A stretch of DNA of 64,000 bases from Klebsiella quasipneumoniae subsp. quasipneumoniae (GCF_020525925.1 NZ_CP084876.1:4030001-4094000), one strand, 5' to 3'. Shown: positions 10,534 to 21,905, counted from the stretch's first letter. Program-made: numbers and translations. The notes: generated from the sequence alone by a model not told the origin.

Positions 10534-11754
10534 ATGACAACCAACCAATCCGCTCAGACCTTACCCAGTACCGACGCGCCGCCGCAAAAAGCGCGCACCT
10601 CGTTTGGCATCTTAGGCGCGATCAGCCTGTCCCATTTGCTTAACGATATGATCCAGTCGCTCATACTCGCTATCTACCCGCTGCTGCAGGCCGAGTTCTC
10701 CCTTACCTTCGTGCAGATTGGGATGATCACCCTCACCTTCCAGCTCACCTCATCGCTGTTCCAGCCGGTGATTGGCTACATCACCGATAAACGATCGATG
10801 CCGTGGTCGCTGCCGGTGGGCATGTGCTTTACCCTCTGCGGTTTGATCCTGCTGGCGCTGGCCGGTAGCTTCGGTATGGTGCTGCTGGCCGCCGCGCTGG
10901 TGGGTACCGGCTCCTCGGTTTTCCATCCGGAATCATCCCGCGTGGCGCGGATGGCCTCCGGCGGCCGTCACGGCCTGGCCCAGTCGCTGTTCCAGGTCGG
11001 CGGCAACTTCGGCAGTTCGCTTGGCCCGCTGCTGGCGGCGGTGATCATCGCCCCGTATGGTAAAGGCAACGTCGCCTGGTTCGTGCTGGCCGCCCTGCTG
11101 GCTATCGTCGTGCTGTCGCAAATCAGCCGCTGGTACGCCGCGCAGCATCGGATGAATAAGGGCAAACCGAAGCCGGCGATCGTCAATCCGCTGCCGCGCA
11201 ATAAGGTGATTCTGGCGGTAGGTATTCTGCTGATGCTGATTTTCTCGAAATACTTCTATATGGCGAGCATCAGCAGCTATTACACCTTTTATCTGATGCA
11301 TAAGTTCGGCTTATCGGTGCAAAACGCCCAGCTGCATCTGTTTGCCTTCCTGTTCGCGGTGGCCGCCGGGACGGTGATTGGCGGGCCCGTTGGCGATAAG
11401 ATTGGACGAAAATACGTTATTTGGGGCTCTATCCTCGGCGTGGCGCCTTTCACCCTTGTTTTACCCTATGCCAGCCTTGAATGGACCGGGATTTTAACGG
11501 TGATCATTGGTTTTATCCTCGCCTCGGCCTTCTCCGCTATTCTGGTCTATGCCCAGGAGCTGCTGCCGGGACGTATCGGCATGGTTTCAGGCCTGTTTTT
11601 CGGCTTTGCCTTTGGTATGGGCGGCCTTGGCGCCGCGGTGCTGGGCCTGCTGGCGGACCATACCAGCATCGACCTGGTATATAAAATCTGCGCCTTCCTG
11701 CCGCTGCTGGGATTCCTGACGATATTTCTTCCTGATAACCGGCAAAAAGCCTGA
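10534..11754 (+). CDS. fsr: Fosmidomycin efflux MFS transporter Fsr
   Basis: Major facilitator superfamily proton-driven exporter that confers fosmidomycin resistance when overproduced. It has 406 residues, the E. coli length, with about 12 hydrophobic segments. The loop 2-3 MFS signature is seen as GYITDKRSMPW and its repeat in the second half as GPVGDKIGRKYV. The protein starts with a short polar tail (MTTNQSAQTLPSTDAPPQKARTS split by the first segment after residue 25). An ERIC repeat occupies the upstream region. Confidence 0.94.
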   Translation: MTTNQSAQTLPSTDAPPQKARTSFGILGAISLSHLLNDMIQSLILAIYPLLQAEFSLTFVQIGMITLTFQLTSSLFQPVIGYITDKRSMPWSLPVGMCFTLCGLILLALAGSFGMVLLAAALVGTGSSVFHPESSRVARMASGGRHGLAQSLFQVGGNFGSSLGPLLAAVIIAPYGKGNVAWFVLAALLAIVVLSQISRWYAAQHRMNKGKPKPAIVNPLPRNKVILAVGILLMLIFSKYFYMASISSYYTFYLMHKFGLSVQNAQLHLFAFLFAVAAGTVIGGPVGDKIGRKYVIWGSILGVAPFTLVLPYASLEWTGILTVIIGFILASAFSAILVYAQELLPGRIGMVSGLFFGFAFGMGGLGAAVLGLLADHTSIDLVYKICAFLPLLGFLTIFLPDNRQKA

Positions 11755-11759
11755 TTATC

Positions 11760-11788
11760 CGGCGGCCAAAGTGTAACGCTGGCCGCCG
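11760..11788 (+). terminator. Hairpin after fsr
   Basis: CGGCGGCCA pairs with TGGCCGCCG around an 11-nt loop, starting 5 nt after the fsr stop. There is no T-run, so it may be an mRNA 3' stabiliser or a Rho-dependent end rather than an intrinsic terminator. Confidence 0.45.
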
Positions 11789-11979
11789 TTACCCCTTGCG
11801 CCATCGGCCTGATGCGCGCATTCCTCTCTCGATTTTTCCTTCTGTGCCTTTTCAGCGGCCAATTGCATTTTTTTGCACAATTCAAGAATTATTCATAAAC
11901 AAAGTGAACGTTTTTGTCATAAACTATTACGCGGACAGGGTAGCAAAATGGACCGATTCACCACTGGAAAGGAGACGGA

Positions 11980-13656
11980 ATGCACCACGCAACACCGCTA
12001 ATCACCACCATTGTCGGCGGCCTCGTGCTCGCCTTTATTCTCGGCATGATTGCCAATAAGCTACGTATTTCTCCTCTGGTGGGATATCTCTTAGCGGGCG
12101 TGCTGTCCGGACCTTTCACCCCTGGCTTTGTTGCTGACACCAAACTGGCTCCGGAACTGGCAGAGCTCGGCGTGATCCTGCTGATGTTCGGCGTCGGCCT
12201 GCATTTCTCCCTCAAGGATCTGATGGCGGTAAAGTCGATCGCCATTCCCGGGGCCATCGCCCAGATAGCCGTGGCGACGCTGTTGGGTATGGCGCTCTCC
12301 GCCGCCCTTGGCTGGTCGCTGATGACCGGCATCGTCTTTGGTCTGTGCCTCTCCACCGCCAGTACCGTGGTGCTGCTGCGCGCCCTGGAGGAACGACAGC
12401 TGATTGACAGTCAGCGCGGGCAGATCGCCATCGGCTGGCTGATTGTGGAAGACCTGGTGATGGTCCTGACGCTGGTCCTGCTGCCGGCGGTTGCCGGTAT
12501 GGCGGAGAAAGGCAACCTCGGCTTCGCTTCCCTGGCCCTCGACCTCGGGATCACCATTGGCAAAGTGGTGGCCTTTATCGCCATTATGATGCTGGTCGGC
12601 CGTCGGCTGGTGCCGTGGATCATGTCGCGCAGCGCGGCCACCGGCTCGCGCGAGCTGTTCACCCTGTCGGTGCTGGCCCTGGCGCTGGGCATCGCCTTCG
12701 GCGCCGTGGAGCTGTTTGATGTCTCCTTCGCCCTCGGCGCCTTCTTTGCCGGCATGGTGCTTAACGAATCCGAGCTGAGCCACCGTGCCGCTCATGACAC
12801 CCTGCCGCTGCGCGACGCCTTCGCGGTGCTGTTCTTTGTCTCCGTCGGCATGCTGTTTGACCCGATGGTGCTGGTCCAGCAGCCGCTGGCGGTGCTGGCG
12901 ACGCTGGCGATCATTATCTTTGGTAAATCCGCAGCCGCCTTTTTCCTCGTGCGTATGTTTGGCCACTCGCCGCGTACCGCATTGACCATTGCCGCCAGCC
13001 TGGCGCAGATTGGTGAATTTGCCTTTATTCTCGCCGGCCTGGGGATGGCGCTTAACCTGCTGCCGCAGGCCGGGCAAAACCTGGTGCTGGCCGGAGCGAT
13101 CATCTCGATTATGCTCAACCCGGTACTGTTCACTCTGCTGGAGAAATATCTCGATAAAACCGAAACCCTCGACGAGCAGACCCTGGAAGAGGTGCTGGAA
13201 GACGAGAAGCAGGTGCCGGTCGATATCTGCAACCACGCGCTGCTGGTCGGTTTTGGCCGCGTCGGCAGCCTGCTGGGCGAGAAGCTGATGGCCCAGGGGA
13301 TCCCGCTGGTGGTGGTTGAAACCTCGCGCACCCGCGTGGATGAGCTACGCGAGCGCGGGATCAGCGCGGTGCTGGGCAATGCCGCCAATGAAGAGATCAT
13401 GGAGCTGGCGCATCTCGACTGCGCCCGCTGGCTGCTGCTGACCATTCCCAACGGCTATGAGGCCGGCGAGATTGTCGCTTCCGCACGGGAAAAATGTCCG
13501 CATATCGAGATTATCGCCCGCGCCCATTATGATGACGAAGTGGATTACATTATCGACCGTGGGGCCAATCAGGTGGTGATGGGCGAGCGGGAAATTGCCC
13601 GCGCCATGCTGCAGCTTCTGGAAACGCCACCCGCCGGTGAAGTGGTCACCGGCTGA
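11980..13656 (+). CDS. ybaL: Cation:proton antiporter YbaL (CPA2/Kef type)
   Basis: Inner-membrane CPA2-family antiporter related to KefB and KefC. It has 558 residues (E. coli 558). The N-terminal Na/H-exchanger domain has about 12 membrane segments (from PLITTIVGGLVLAFILGMIA onward), and a cytoplasmic Rossmann-type RCK/TrkA-N domain starts near residue 415 (HALLVGFGRVGSLLGEKL). Transported ion and regulator are not known for certain. A GGAG motif precedes the ATG. It is convergent with gsk, with a hairpin between them. Confidence 0.93.
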   Translation: MHHATPLITTIVGGLVLAFILGMIANKLRISPLVGYLLAGVLSGPFTPGFVADTKLAPELAELGVILLMFGVGLHFSLKDLMAVKSIAIPGAIAQIAVATLLGMALSAALGWSLMTGIVFGLCLSTASTVVLLRALEERQLIDSQRGQIAIGWLIVEDLVMVLTLVLLPAVAGMAEKGNLGFASLALDLGITIGKVVAFIAIMMLVGRRLVPWIMSRSAATGSRELFTLSVLALALGIAFGAVELFDVSFALGAFFAGMVLNESELSHRAAHDTLPLRDAFAVLFFVSVGMLFDPMVLVQQPLAVLATLAIIIFGKSAAAFFLVRMFGHSPRTALTIAASLAQIGEFAFILAGLGMALNLLPQAGQNLVLAGAIISIMLNPVLFTLLEKYLDKTETLDEQTLEEVLEDEKQVPVDICNHALLVGFGRVGSLLGEKLMAQGIPLVVVETSRTRVDELRERGISAVLGNAANEEIMELAHLDCARWLLLTIPNGYEAGEIVASAREKCPHIEIIARAHYDDEVDYIIDRGANQVVMGEREIARAMLQLLETPPAGEVVTG

Positions 13657-13663
13657 TGTTCTG

Positions 13664-13684
13664 CCCTCTCCCGTCGGGAGAGGG
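13664..13684. terminator. Hairpin between ybaL and gsk
   Basis: Perfect stem CCCTCTCCC/GGGAGAGGG with a 3-nt loop between two convergent genes. It lies just past the ybaL stop codon and before the gsk stop codon. No U-run follows on either strand. Confidence 0.5.
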
Positions 13685-13690
13685 ACTCGC

Positions 13691-14995
13691 TTACCGATCC
13701 CAGTACGCCTCTTCCAGGCTGTCCTCACGTTCCGGCAGGCCGCGGGTTAAGCGCGGCGAGTGCTGGTTCAGCACCTGATAGCTCACGCGGTTGGCATATT
13801 TACACACCTGCGCCAGCGAGGAGTAGGTCAGCCATTTGCATTTGTGTTTGCTGGAGTTGGGGACGTTATTGCGATGGTAGTTATTGGCGGTGATGTCATG
13901 CAGCAGCGCCGCCAGCGCGCCGTCCCCTGCGCCGTTGGTGTTCATGATCTTCTCCGGGCCGCCCATATACGGCGCAATGTGCGAATAAATCCGCAGCGGA
14001 TTGACGCAGTCCTGGTGACGCATCGCGCGACTGAATTCGAACTGGTTAAATTCCGGGATCGCCCCCGGCAGCAGCGGATGCTGGGTCTTACGCTTCGCCT
14101 CTTCTTCAGTGAAGCCCGCCATATACAGCCCCGCCGGTCCGGCGGTGCACAGCACCAGGTCGACCCAGTCCAGCGCTTTATCCGCCGCCGACAGCGGATC
14201 GGCAAAGCCGGTCAGCGCTTCCCCTTCCTCTTCATTCATCGCCAGAATCGAGACATGCTCCTGCAGGAACTGCTGCCACCACGCCGGGTTATCGGCAATC
14301 ACGTATTTGGTTCCAAGAGTTAACACCACCGGCACATCATGCTTTTTGGCATACTCGATGGCTTTCATCGTCGCGTCCGGCATCGGCTCGCCCGGCTTGC
14401 AGCGTACCAGGTAGGAGGTCAGCACCAGCGCCGAGGCGCCGGCGATCACCGCTTCCGGAATGCTTTCCGGGCGCAGCTTGTTCATATGACCCGGGCTGAT
14501 GGCGAAGGTGCGCTCGCCGCTGTCGCTGATCAGGGTGAAGCAACGGCCAATGGCGCCGTCGACGCCCTGCAGATAGTTCAGATCGGTACGGCTGGAGGTA
14601 TTGCACAGGTAGCGATAGGCATAGCCGCCGATTTCGATATTGCTGCACATGACGCCAAGCAGCACCGAGCGATCGTCCGCCAGCACCGAGTAGTTGTGCA
14701 TGGTATTGCCGATCGTGCCGCCGGCAAACTGATGGGTAATAAGATTATTGCGCACCAGCTCCTGATACAGCGCCTCGGCGACGTCATCTTCAATCACCAG
14801 CGAGTGGCCCGCGCTCAGGCCGTAGCGCACGATAAACGCCTCATCCACTTTCGCTTCGATATCCACCAGCGTCTGGTCGATACCCACCACCCAGGAGACG
14901 CTGGATTCATTCTCCGGCTGAATTTGCTGCAGCAGCGGGTCGCGGGCATTAACGGGAAAATAGTGTTTGGATTTGCGTTTACCGGGAAATTTCAT
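13691..14995 (-). CDS. gsk: Inosine-guanosine kinase Gsk
   Basis: Cytoplasmic PfkB/ribokinase-family enzyme that phosphorylates guanosine and inosine in purine salvage. It has 434 residues (the E. coli length). It starts MKFPGKRKSKHYFPVNARDPL, and the PfkB signature with anion hole and catalytic Asp is seen as NTNGAGDGALAALLHD near residue 350. The E. coli neighbour aes is missing, so gsk follows hemH directly, 63 nt downstream on the same strand. Confidence 0.96.
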   Translation of the reverse strand: MKFPGKRKSKHYFPVNARDPLLQQIQPENESSVSWVVGIDQTLVDIEAKVDEAFIVRYGLSAGHSLVIEDDVAEALYQELVRNNLITHQFAGGTIGNTMHNYSVLADDRSVLLGVMCSNIEIGGYAYRYLCNTSSRTDLNYLQGVDGAIGRCFTLISDSGERTFAISPGHMNKLRPESIPEAVIAGASALVLTSYLVRCKPGEPMPDATMKAIEYAKKHDVPVVLTLGTKYVIADNPAWWQQFLQEHVSILAMNEEEGEALTGFADPLSAADKALDWVDLVLCTAGPAGLYMAGFTEEEAKRKTQHPLLPGAIPEFNQFEFSRAMRHQDCVNPLRIYSHIAPYMGGPEKIMNTNGAGDGALAALLHDITANNYHRNNVPNSSKHKCKWLTYSSLAQVCKYANRVSYQVLNQHSPRLTRGLPEREDSLEEAYWDR

Positions 14996-15058
14996 AGTGG
15001 CGCTTAAATAACAGGGAACAAGCGGGAAATAGTAGCATATTCCCCGCCCTGCGCGCGA

Positions 15059-16021
15059 TCAGCGATAAGGCGCCGTCAGGTTGACCATCATCTCAATATG
15101 CGCGGCGTCCGCGTTAAGCGCCGGAATGTATTCATATTGCTTTCCGCCCGCTTCGAGGAATATTTCCCGGTTCTGGACGGCGATCTCTTCCAGCGTTTCG
15201 AGACAGTCGGCGGCAAACCCCGGGCACAGCACCTGAATATGCTTCGTCCCTTTCTCGCCGAGCATCTTCAGCGTCTCATCGGTGTACGGCGTCAGCCAGG
15301 GTTCCCGACCAAAGCGCGACTGGAAGGTCATCATCACCCGCTCCGGCGGCAGCCCCAGCGCGGAGACCAGTTCCCGAGTGGTATCGCGACAGCGCTGAGG
15401 ATAATCATCCCCCTGATTGGCATAGCGCTGCGGGATCCCATGATAGGAGAGCAGCAGCAGATCCGGTTCCCCATGAACGGCAAACGAGGCGCGCACGCTG
15501 GCCGCCAGGGCATGGATATAGTCCGGGTGCCCGGCGTAATCGCGAATAAACGAGATACCGGGAATGGCGCGTTTCTTCGCGAGGATCCGCGCCAGCTCAT
15601 CCCAGACGGCAGCCACCGTCGAGCAGGAATATTGCGGATACAGCGGCAGCACTACGATGTGCCCCACCCCCTGCGCCAGTAAATCATCCACCGCGCTGGC
15701 CAGCGACGGCGATCCATAGCTCATGCCCAGCGCCACCGGGATATCCGGCAGTCTGGCGGCCAGCGCCTGCTGCTGGCGACGGCTGTATACCATCAGCGGC
15801 GACCCCTCTTCCATCCAGACGGACTGATAGAGTTTAGCCACGCGGGGAGAGCGAATCGGCAGTATGACGCCGCGCAGCAGCGGCCACCATAGCAGACGAG
15901 ACGTATCCACCACCCGTTTGTCGCTGAGGAATTGTCGCAGATAGCGCTTCACCGCACCGGGGGTGGGCGCATCGGGAGTGCCTAAATTGGCCAGCAAGAT
16001 ACCTGTTTTCGTCTGATGCAT
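15059..16021 (-). CDS. hemH: Ferrochelatase HemH
   Basis: Last step of protoheme synthesis: insertion of Fe2+ into protoporphyrin IX. It has 320 residues (the E. coli length) with [28 protein letters not shown] at the N-terminus, the catalytic-histidine motif [12 protein letters not shown] near residue 195, and [15 protein letters not shown] near 265. It lies downstream of adk on the same strand, with a stem-loop in the 128-bp gap. Confidence 0.97.
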   Translation of the reverse strand: MHQTKTGILLANLGTPDAPTPGAVKRYLRQFLSDKRVVDTSRLLWWPLLRGVILPIRSPRVAKLYQSVWMEEGSPLMVYSRRQQQALAARLPDIPVALGMSYGSPSLASAVDDLLAQGVGHIVVLPLYPQYSCSTVAAVWDELARILAKKRAIPGISFIRDYAGHPDYIHALAASVRASFAVHGEPDLLLLSYHGIPQRYANQGDDYPQRCRDTTRELVSALGLPPERVMMTFQSRFGREPWLTPYTDETLKMLGEKGTKHIQVLCPGFAADCLETLEEIAVQNREIFLEAGGKQYEYIPALNADAAHIEMMVNLTAPYR

Positions 16022-16114
16022 TACCGCCTCTTAACCATTTGAATCGCAGCCAATTGTAGCTGAAATGGCGCTAAACGGAACCAATCATAGCAAAAGGTAG
16101 GAATGAGAGGAGTT

Positions 16115-16138
16115 CTCATCCTGCCGCAGCAGGATGAG
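16115..16138. repeat. Perfect hairpin between adk and hemH
   Basis: CTCATCCTGC and GCAGGATGAG form a 10-bp stem with a CGCA loop. There is no U-run downstream on the minus strand, so adk transcription probably continues into hemH. It may attenuate transcription or stabilise the adk mRNA 3' end. Confidence 0.6.
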
Positions 16139-16149
16139 AAAAGGCTTTA

Positions 16150-16827
<678 letters not shown>

Positions 16828-16925
16828 TCAAAAACGCTAAACCATACCACCAGAACGGCGATGGCTCAAGGAAGGCGGTGCGGCTGAAACGGTTAATGGT
16901 GAGATATTTTATGCCATCCAATGTG

Positions 16926-16964
16926 AAATGCCCCGCCGGAGCAAATCGCTCAGACGGGGCATTT
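16926..16964 (-). terminator. Probable htpG terminator
   Basis: A 10-bp inverted repeat AAATGCCCCG/CGGGGCATTT with a 19-nt loop lies 52 nt past the htpG stop. Only a short T stretch follows the stem on the minus strand, so strength is uncertain. Confidence 0.6.
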
Positions 16965-17016
16965 ATCCCGTTCCCGGCGTCGCGTCGCTCGACCGGGCTA
17001 CTCGTTCAGGTTCGCG

Positions 17017-18891
17017 TCAGGAAGCCAGCAGCTGGTTCATACGGCGGATAAACTGGTTCGGATCTTCCAGCGTGCCGCGCTCGGCCAGCAGCGCCTGATC
17101 CAGCAGCAATTCCACCCATTCGCCGAACTGCGCGTCATCCTGGGTATCGGCTGCGCGTTTCACCAGCAGATGCGCCGGGTTCAGTTCGAAGATGTATTTC
17201 ACTTCCGGCGCCGCCTGGCCCGCAGCCGCGAACAGCTTCGCCATCTGGGTGCTCATCTCGTCGGCATCGGTGGTGACAATCGCCGGGGTGTCGGTCAGAC
17301 GATGGGTCAGACGCACCTCTTTGACCCGGTCGCCAAGCAGGTTTTTCACACGCTCAACGAACGGCTCCAGCGCTTTTTCGGCTTCTTTGGTGGACTCGTC
17401 CACTTCGTCCGCCAGTTTGTCCAGCGACTCGTCGGCTTTAGCGACAGACTGGAACGCTTTGCCGTCGAATTCGGTCAGGTAGCTCATCATCCACTCGTCG
17501 ATGCGATCGGAGAGCAGCAGCACTTCGATCCCTTTCTTACGCAGCAGTTCGAGGTGTGGGCTGCTTTTCGCCGCCGCATAGCTGTCGGCAGTGATGTAGT
17601 AGATCTTCTCCTGACCGTCTTTCATACGCGAGACGTACTCTTCCAGCGACACGGTCTGCGCGGAGGAGTCGGTATGGGTGGTCGCGAAGCGCAGCAGTTT
17701 GGCGATCGCCTCCTGGTTGCTCGGATCTTCCGCCGGGCCCTCTTTCAGCACCAGGCCGAACTGTTTCCAGAAGGTCTGATATTTTTCGGCGTCGTCTTTC
17801 GCCAGCTTATCCAGCATCTGCAGCGCGCGTTTGGTCAGCGCGGTGCGCAGGTTACGGGTCACGCTGCTGTCCTGCAGGATTTCACGGGAGACGTTCAGCG
17901 GCAGATCGTTGGAGTCTATCAGGCCGCGTACGAAGCGCAGGTAGTTCGGCATAAACTGCTCGGCGTCGTCCATAATGAACACGCGCTGGACGTACAGCTT
18001 CAGGCCGTGTTTATGATCGCGGTTCCACATATCCCACGGCGCCTGCGACGGGATATACAGCAGGCTGGTGTACTCCTGCTTACCTTCCACGCGATTGTGG
18101 CTCCAGGTCAGCGGGTCGCTGTAGTCATGGGCAATGTGCTTATAGAACTCTTTGTACTCGTCGTCGTTAACTTCAGACTTGCTGCGGGTCCACAGGGCCT
18201 GCGCCTTGTTGATTTTTTCCCAGCTGATAACGGTTTCGCCGTCTTTCTCTTCCTGTTTTTCAATCTCAACCGGCAGCGCGATGTGGTCGGAATACTTGCT
18301 GATGATGGAGCGCACGCGCCAGTCGTTGAGGAAATCGTCCTCACCTTCGCGCAGATGCAGGGTGATTTCGGTCCCGCGATCGGCTTTGGTGATGTCGGCC
18401 ACGGTATATTCCCCTTCGCCGGCGGATTCCCAGAACACGCCGTTTTCAGGTTTATCGCCTGCCGCACGGGTGCGCACGGTCACTTTGTCCGCCACGATGA
18501 AGGCCGAATAGAAGCCGACGCCGAACTGGCCAATCAGCTGGCTATCTTTTGCCTGGTCGGAACCCATGGATTCCAGGAACGCTTTGGTGCCGGATTTGGC
18601 GATGGTGCCGAGATGGTCGATAACCTCTTCCCGGTTCATGCCGATACCGTTATCGGCGATGGTCAGGGTACGGTTGTCTTTATCAAACGAAACCCGCACG
18701 CGCAGCTCGCCGTCTCCCTCATACAAATCCGGCTGCGACAGCGCGCGGAAACGCAGCTTATCGGCCGCATCAGAGGCGTTGGAAATCAGCTCACGCAGAA
18801 AGATTTCTTTGTTGGAATAGAGGGAATGGATCATCAGGTGCAGAAGCTGTTTTACTTCTGACTGAAAACCACGAGTTTCTTGTCCTTTCAT
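17017..18891 (-). CDS. htpG: Molecular chaperone HtpG (Hsp90)
   Basis: Bacterial Hsp90 that remodels client proteins with the DnaK system. ATG at 18891 ([17 protein letters not shown]) gives 624 residues, the E. coli length; an open frame runs 27 codons further upstream but covers the promoter. The GHKL ATP-binding domain has [27 protein letters not shown] and [13 protein letters not shown] in the first 130 residues; middle and C-terminal dimerisation domains follow. A sigma-32 promoter precedes it, which fits heat-shock control. Confidence 0.98.
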   Translation of the reverse strand: MKGQETRGFQSEVKQLLHLMIHSLYSNKEIFLRELISNASDAADKLRFRALSQPDLYEGDGELRVRVSFDKDNRTLTIADNGIGMNREEVIDHLGTIAKSGTKAFLESMGSDQAKDSQLIGQFGVGFYSAFIVADKVTVRTRAAGDKPENGVFWESAGEGEYTVADITKADRGTEITLHLREGEDDFLNDWRVRSIISKYSDHIALPVEIEKQEEKDGETVISWEKINKAQALWTRSKSEVNDDEYKEFYKHIAHDYSDPLTWSHNRVEGKQEYTSLLYIPSQAPWDMWNRDHKHGLKLYVQRVFIMDDAEQFMPNYLRFVRGLIDSNDLPLNVSREILQDSSVTRNLRTALTKRALQMLDKLAKDDAEKYQTFWKQFGLVLKEGPAEDPSNQEAIAKLLRFATTHTDSSAQTVSLEEYVSRMKDGQEKIYYITADSYAAAKSSPHLELLRKKGIEVLLLSDRIDEWMMSYLTEFDGKAFQSVAKADESLDKLADEVDESTKEAEKALEPFVERVKNLLGDRVKEVRLTHRLTDTPAIVTTDADEMSTQMAKLFAAAGQAAPEVKYIFELNPAHLLVKRAADTQDDAQFGEWVELLLDQALLAERGTLEDPNQFIRRMNQLLAS

Positions 18892-18944
18892 CTGATTCAA
18901 CCTCAACAATGCCATTTTAAATGGGTAAAAAACCGTTGAGTGGG

Positions 18945-18973
18945 AGATGGGGACAGCGGGGAAATTTTTCAAG
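18945..18973 (-). promoter_or_regulatory. Sigma-32 (heat-shock) promoter of htpG
   Basis: On the minus strand, -35 CTTGAAA (18973-18967), a 14-bp spacer and -10 CCCCATCT (18952-18945) match the RpoH consensus closely. It lies in the 111-bp recR-htpG gap, about 55 bp upstream of the htpG start. Confidence 0.92.
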
Positions 18974-19002
18974 CGGAGGCGGCGATGGCCGCCTCCATTT
19001 GT

Positions 19003-19607
19003 TCAGAAAGTAATCTTGTGGCGACCGGCCAGCGAGTGGGACAGCGTGGTGCCGTCGACCATCTCCAGCTCGCCGCCCACCGGCACGCCGTGGGCGATTC
19101 GGCTGGCGTCGACGCCATACTGCGCGCACAGCTCTGCGATGTAGTTGGCCGTCGCCTCGCCCTCAACGGTCGGGTTGGTGGCAAGGATCACCTCGGTGAT
19201 CGACTCCGCTTCCAGCCGTTGTTCCAGGCGATCGAGCCCGATGTCGTCAGGCCCGATGCCGTCGAGCGGCGACAGGTGCCCCATCAGCACGAAGTAGCGG
19301 CCGGAATACTGCCCGGTCTGCTCAATGGCGTAGATGTCCGCCGGACTCTCCACCACGCAGATTTGGCCGTTTTCCTGGCGACGCGGGTTGCTGCAGATAT
19401 TGCACACCTCCTGCTCGGTGAAGGTGCGGCAATCGGCGCAGTGGCCGATCTCCGACATCGCGCGCGTCAGCGCCTGCGCCAGACGCATCCCGCCGCTGCG
19501 ATCGCGCTGCAGCAGGGTAAACGCCATGCGCTGCGCGGACTTCGGGCCGACGCCCGGCAGACAGCGCAGCGCTTCCATAAGCTGAGTTAACAGCGGGCTG
19601 GTTTGCA

Positions 19608-19608
<1 letters not shown>
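19003..19608 (-). CDS. recR: Recombination mediator RecR
   Basis: Acts with RecF and RecO to load RecA on gapped DNA coated with SSB. It has 201 residues (the E. coli length): helix-hairpin-helix near residues 10-30 ([16 protein letters not shown]), four-cysteine zinc motif [16 protein letters not shown] near 57-72, and Toprim domain ([15 protein letters not shown], then [17 protein letters not shown]). Its start codon shares one base with the ybaB stop (TGATG), so translation is coupled in the dnaX-ybaB-recR operon. Confidence 0.97.
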
Positions 19609-19955
<347 letters not shown>

Positions 19956-19997
19956 TCAGTCATCATTAAAGGTACTGACTGCAAGTCAAACTTGCAG

Positions 19998-21905
19998 TCA
20001 AATGGGGCGGATACTCTCTTCATCCAGATCGGCGTCGAAGAAACGACGCAGGGTCTGAATGTTATTATCCGCAATAATCGCGTCGCGCGCCTGCGCGAGC
20101 TTCTCTTCATAAATAGCCTGCCGCCACTCCAGCGGCGTGCGCATCGCGGGATTATCGTCTTCCACGATGGTCAATTCAACCGGCGTACCGTACAACACCC
20201 CCAGCGCTTCAGCCAGCTTTTGCTGCGCGCCGGCGGAATTGAGGTGGCGCTGACTGGGGCGCAGATGCAGACAGACGCGATTGCCCTCCTGCTCTTTCCA
20301 CGCGTTGAGCGCCACCTGCTCGACCAGCTTCGGTACCGCCAGCTGGCTCACTTCCGCCGCCCAGCTGTCGCGCTCGACCGCTTCAACGGCAAGCTTAGCC
20401 GCCAGCTCCGGCGTTTTTTCATGCTCCAGCGCTTTTTTCAGCGCTTTAGGCGTGGCGACTTCGACTTTGGTCTCTTCAACCACCGTCGTCGCCTTCCAGC
20501 GATAGGCCTCTTTCTTCGCCGGGGCCTGCTCCAGCGCCGCCGCGGCCGGACGAGCCTGGACGCGCTCGGTAATCGAACTCAGTCGCTCCAGCGCAGCGTT
20601 ATTCACCGGCCGCGCGCGGGAAGCGGCTGCCGGTTCACTCTTTTTTGGGGTGGTTGCTCCCTGGCTGCGCTGCAGGTGGCTGCGGGCCGCCAGCACCTGG
20701 CTGGTGGTCGGCGGCAAACTCTGCGACGGCTGCGGCGGCGGCGCTGCGGGGGAAACCTGCTGGCGCGGCGCGGGCGCGGCGGCCAGTGCCGGCTGCACCT
20801 CCGGCTCGGGCAGCGGCTTACGCGGATGAAACGCCAGGGCGCGCAGCAGCGTCATTTCGACGCCCATCCGCCGGTCCGGGGCATAGGGCAGCTCTTTGCG
20901 GCCAATCAGCAGCGTTTGGTAGTAGAGCTGAACGTCGCCCGGCGGTACGGTGCGCGCCAGTTCGCGCATTCGCACTTCGACCGCGGCCATGTCGGCGCCC
21001 AGCGCCGAAGGGGACAGCTGAACCATGGCGATGCGGTGCAGCAGGCTCTGCATCTCCACCAGCAGCGCCTCCCATTCAACGCCGCGCGCGGCGGCGTCAT
21101 TGACGCCCGCCATGACCCGCTCGCCATCGGCGGCGACCAGGGCTTCAATCAGCGACAGCGCCTGATCGTCATCGAGGGTGCCGAGCATGGCGCTCACCGA
21201 CGCCGCCGTCAGTTGCCCTTCTCCACTGGCAATAGCCTGATCGGTCAGACTTAAGGCATCACGCAGGCTGCCGTCGGCGGCGCGCGACAGAAGCTGCAGC
21301 GCGCGGGGCTCGAAGGCAATCTGCTCTTCGCCAAGAATATGCTCCAGCTGATGGCGGATCTGTTCAACGTCCAGCGCCTTCAGGTGGAACTGCAGGCAGC
21401 GGGATAAGATCGTCACCGGCAGCTTCTGCGGATCCGTCGTCGCCAGCAGGAATTTGACGTGCGCCGGCGGCTCCTCCAGTGTCTTTAATAACGCGTTGAA
21501 GCTGTGGCGCGACAGCATATGGACTTCGTCGATGAGATAGACCTTAAAGCGGCCGCGGGCCGGCGCGTACTGGACGTTATCCAGCAGGTCGCGAGTATCT
21601 TCGACTTTGGTTCGCGAGGCGGCGTCAATCTCAATCAGATCGACAAAGCGCCCCTGTTCTATTTCCCGGCAGTTATCACACACGCCGCAGGGGGTGGCGG
21701 TGATGCCGGTTTCACAGTTTAACCCTTTCGCCAGCAGGCGGGCGATGGATGTCTTACCGACCCCGCGGGTACCGGAAAAGAGATAAGCGTGATGAATGCG
21801 CCCTAACGACAAGCCGTTCGCCAGTGCGGTCAGCACATGTTCCTGGCCGACGACGTCAGCAAAGGTTTGTGGGCGCCATTTACGGGCTAAGACCTGATAA
21901 CTCAT
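19998..21905 (-). CDS. dnaX: DNA polymerase III subunit tau (DnaX)
   Basis: Clamp-loader ATPase and replisome organiser. It has 635 residues (E. coli tau 643). The AAA+ domain has P-loop GTRGVGKT at 45-52, zinc cysteines 64, 73, 76 and 79 (CETG...CGVCDNC) and the DEVHMLS segment. A Pro/Ala-rich linker follows (about 370-420), then domains IV-V that bind DnaB and the alpha subunit. Translation can slip at 20646-20640 to give the shorter gamma subunit. It is the first gene of dnaX-ybaB-recR. Confidence 0.97.
   Translation of the reverse strand: MSYQVLARKWRPQTFADVVGQEHVLTALANGLSLGRIHHAYLFSGTRGVGKTSIARLLAKGLNCETGITATPCGVCDNCREIEQGRFVDLIEIDAASRTKVEDTRDLLDNVQYAPARGRFKVYLIDEVHMLSRHSFNALLKTLEEPPAHVKFLLATTDPQKLPVTILSRCLQFHLKALDVEQIRHQLEHILGEEQIAFEPRALQLLSRAADGSLRDALSLTDQAIASGEGQLTAASVSAMLGTLDDDQALSLIEALVAADGERVMAGVNDAAARGVEWEALLVEMQSLLHRIAMVQLSPSALGADMAAVEVRMRELARTVPPGDVQLYYQTLLIGRKELPYAPDRRMGVEMTLLRALAFHPRKPLPEPEVQPALAAAPAPRQQVSPAAPPPQPSQSLPPTTSQVLAARSHLQRSQGATTPKKSEPAAASRARPVNNAALERLSSITERVQARPAAAALEQAPAKKEAYRWKATTVVEETKVEVATPKALKKALEHEKTPELAAKLAVEAVERDSWAAEVSQLAVPKLVEQVALNAWKEQEGNRVCLHLRPSQRHLNSAGAQQKLAEALGVLYGTPVELTIVEDDNPAMRTPLEWRQAIYEEKLAQARDAIIADNNIQTLRRFFDADLDEESIRPI
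20604..20662 (-). other. Programmed -1 frameshift signal in dnaX (gamma subunit)
   Basis: Slippery heptamer A AAA AAG lies at 20646-20640. An internal Shine-Dalgarno-like AGGGAGC (20662-20656) sits ten bases upstream, and a stem ACCGGC...GCCGGT (20634-20605) lies just downstream. After the slip the next codons are GAG and TGA (20637-20635), so gamma would have 423 residues ending KKE (E. coli gamma 431). All three parts match the known E. coli signal. Confidence 0.93.

Noticed and set aside
12091..13236. 381-codon open frame antisense to ybaL
   Set aside because: Extremely rich in Q, H, G and D, as expected from the complement of membrane-helix codons; no start signal.
17170..18861. 563-codon open frame antisense to htpG
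   Set aside because: It lies wholly opposite htpG, a clear full-length gene. Long antisense frames are common in GC-rich coding DNA; its protein has no recognisable domain and no ribosome site.
18892..18972. 27-codon N-terminal extension of HtpG
   Set aside because: It overlaps the sigma-32 promoter, so it cannot be on the heat-shock transcript in full.
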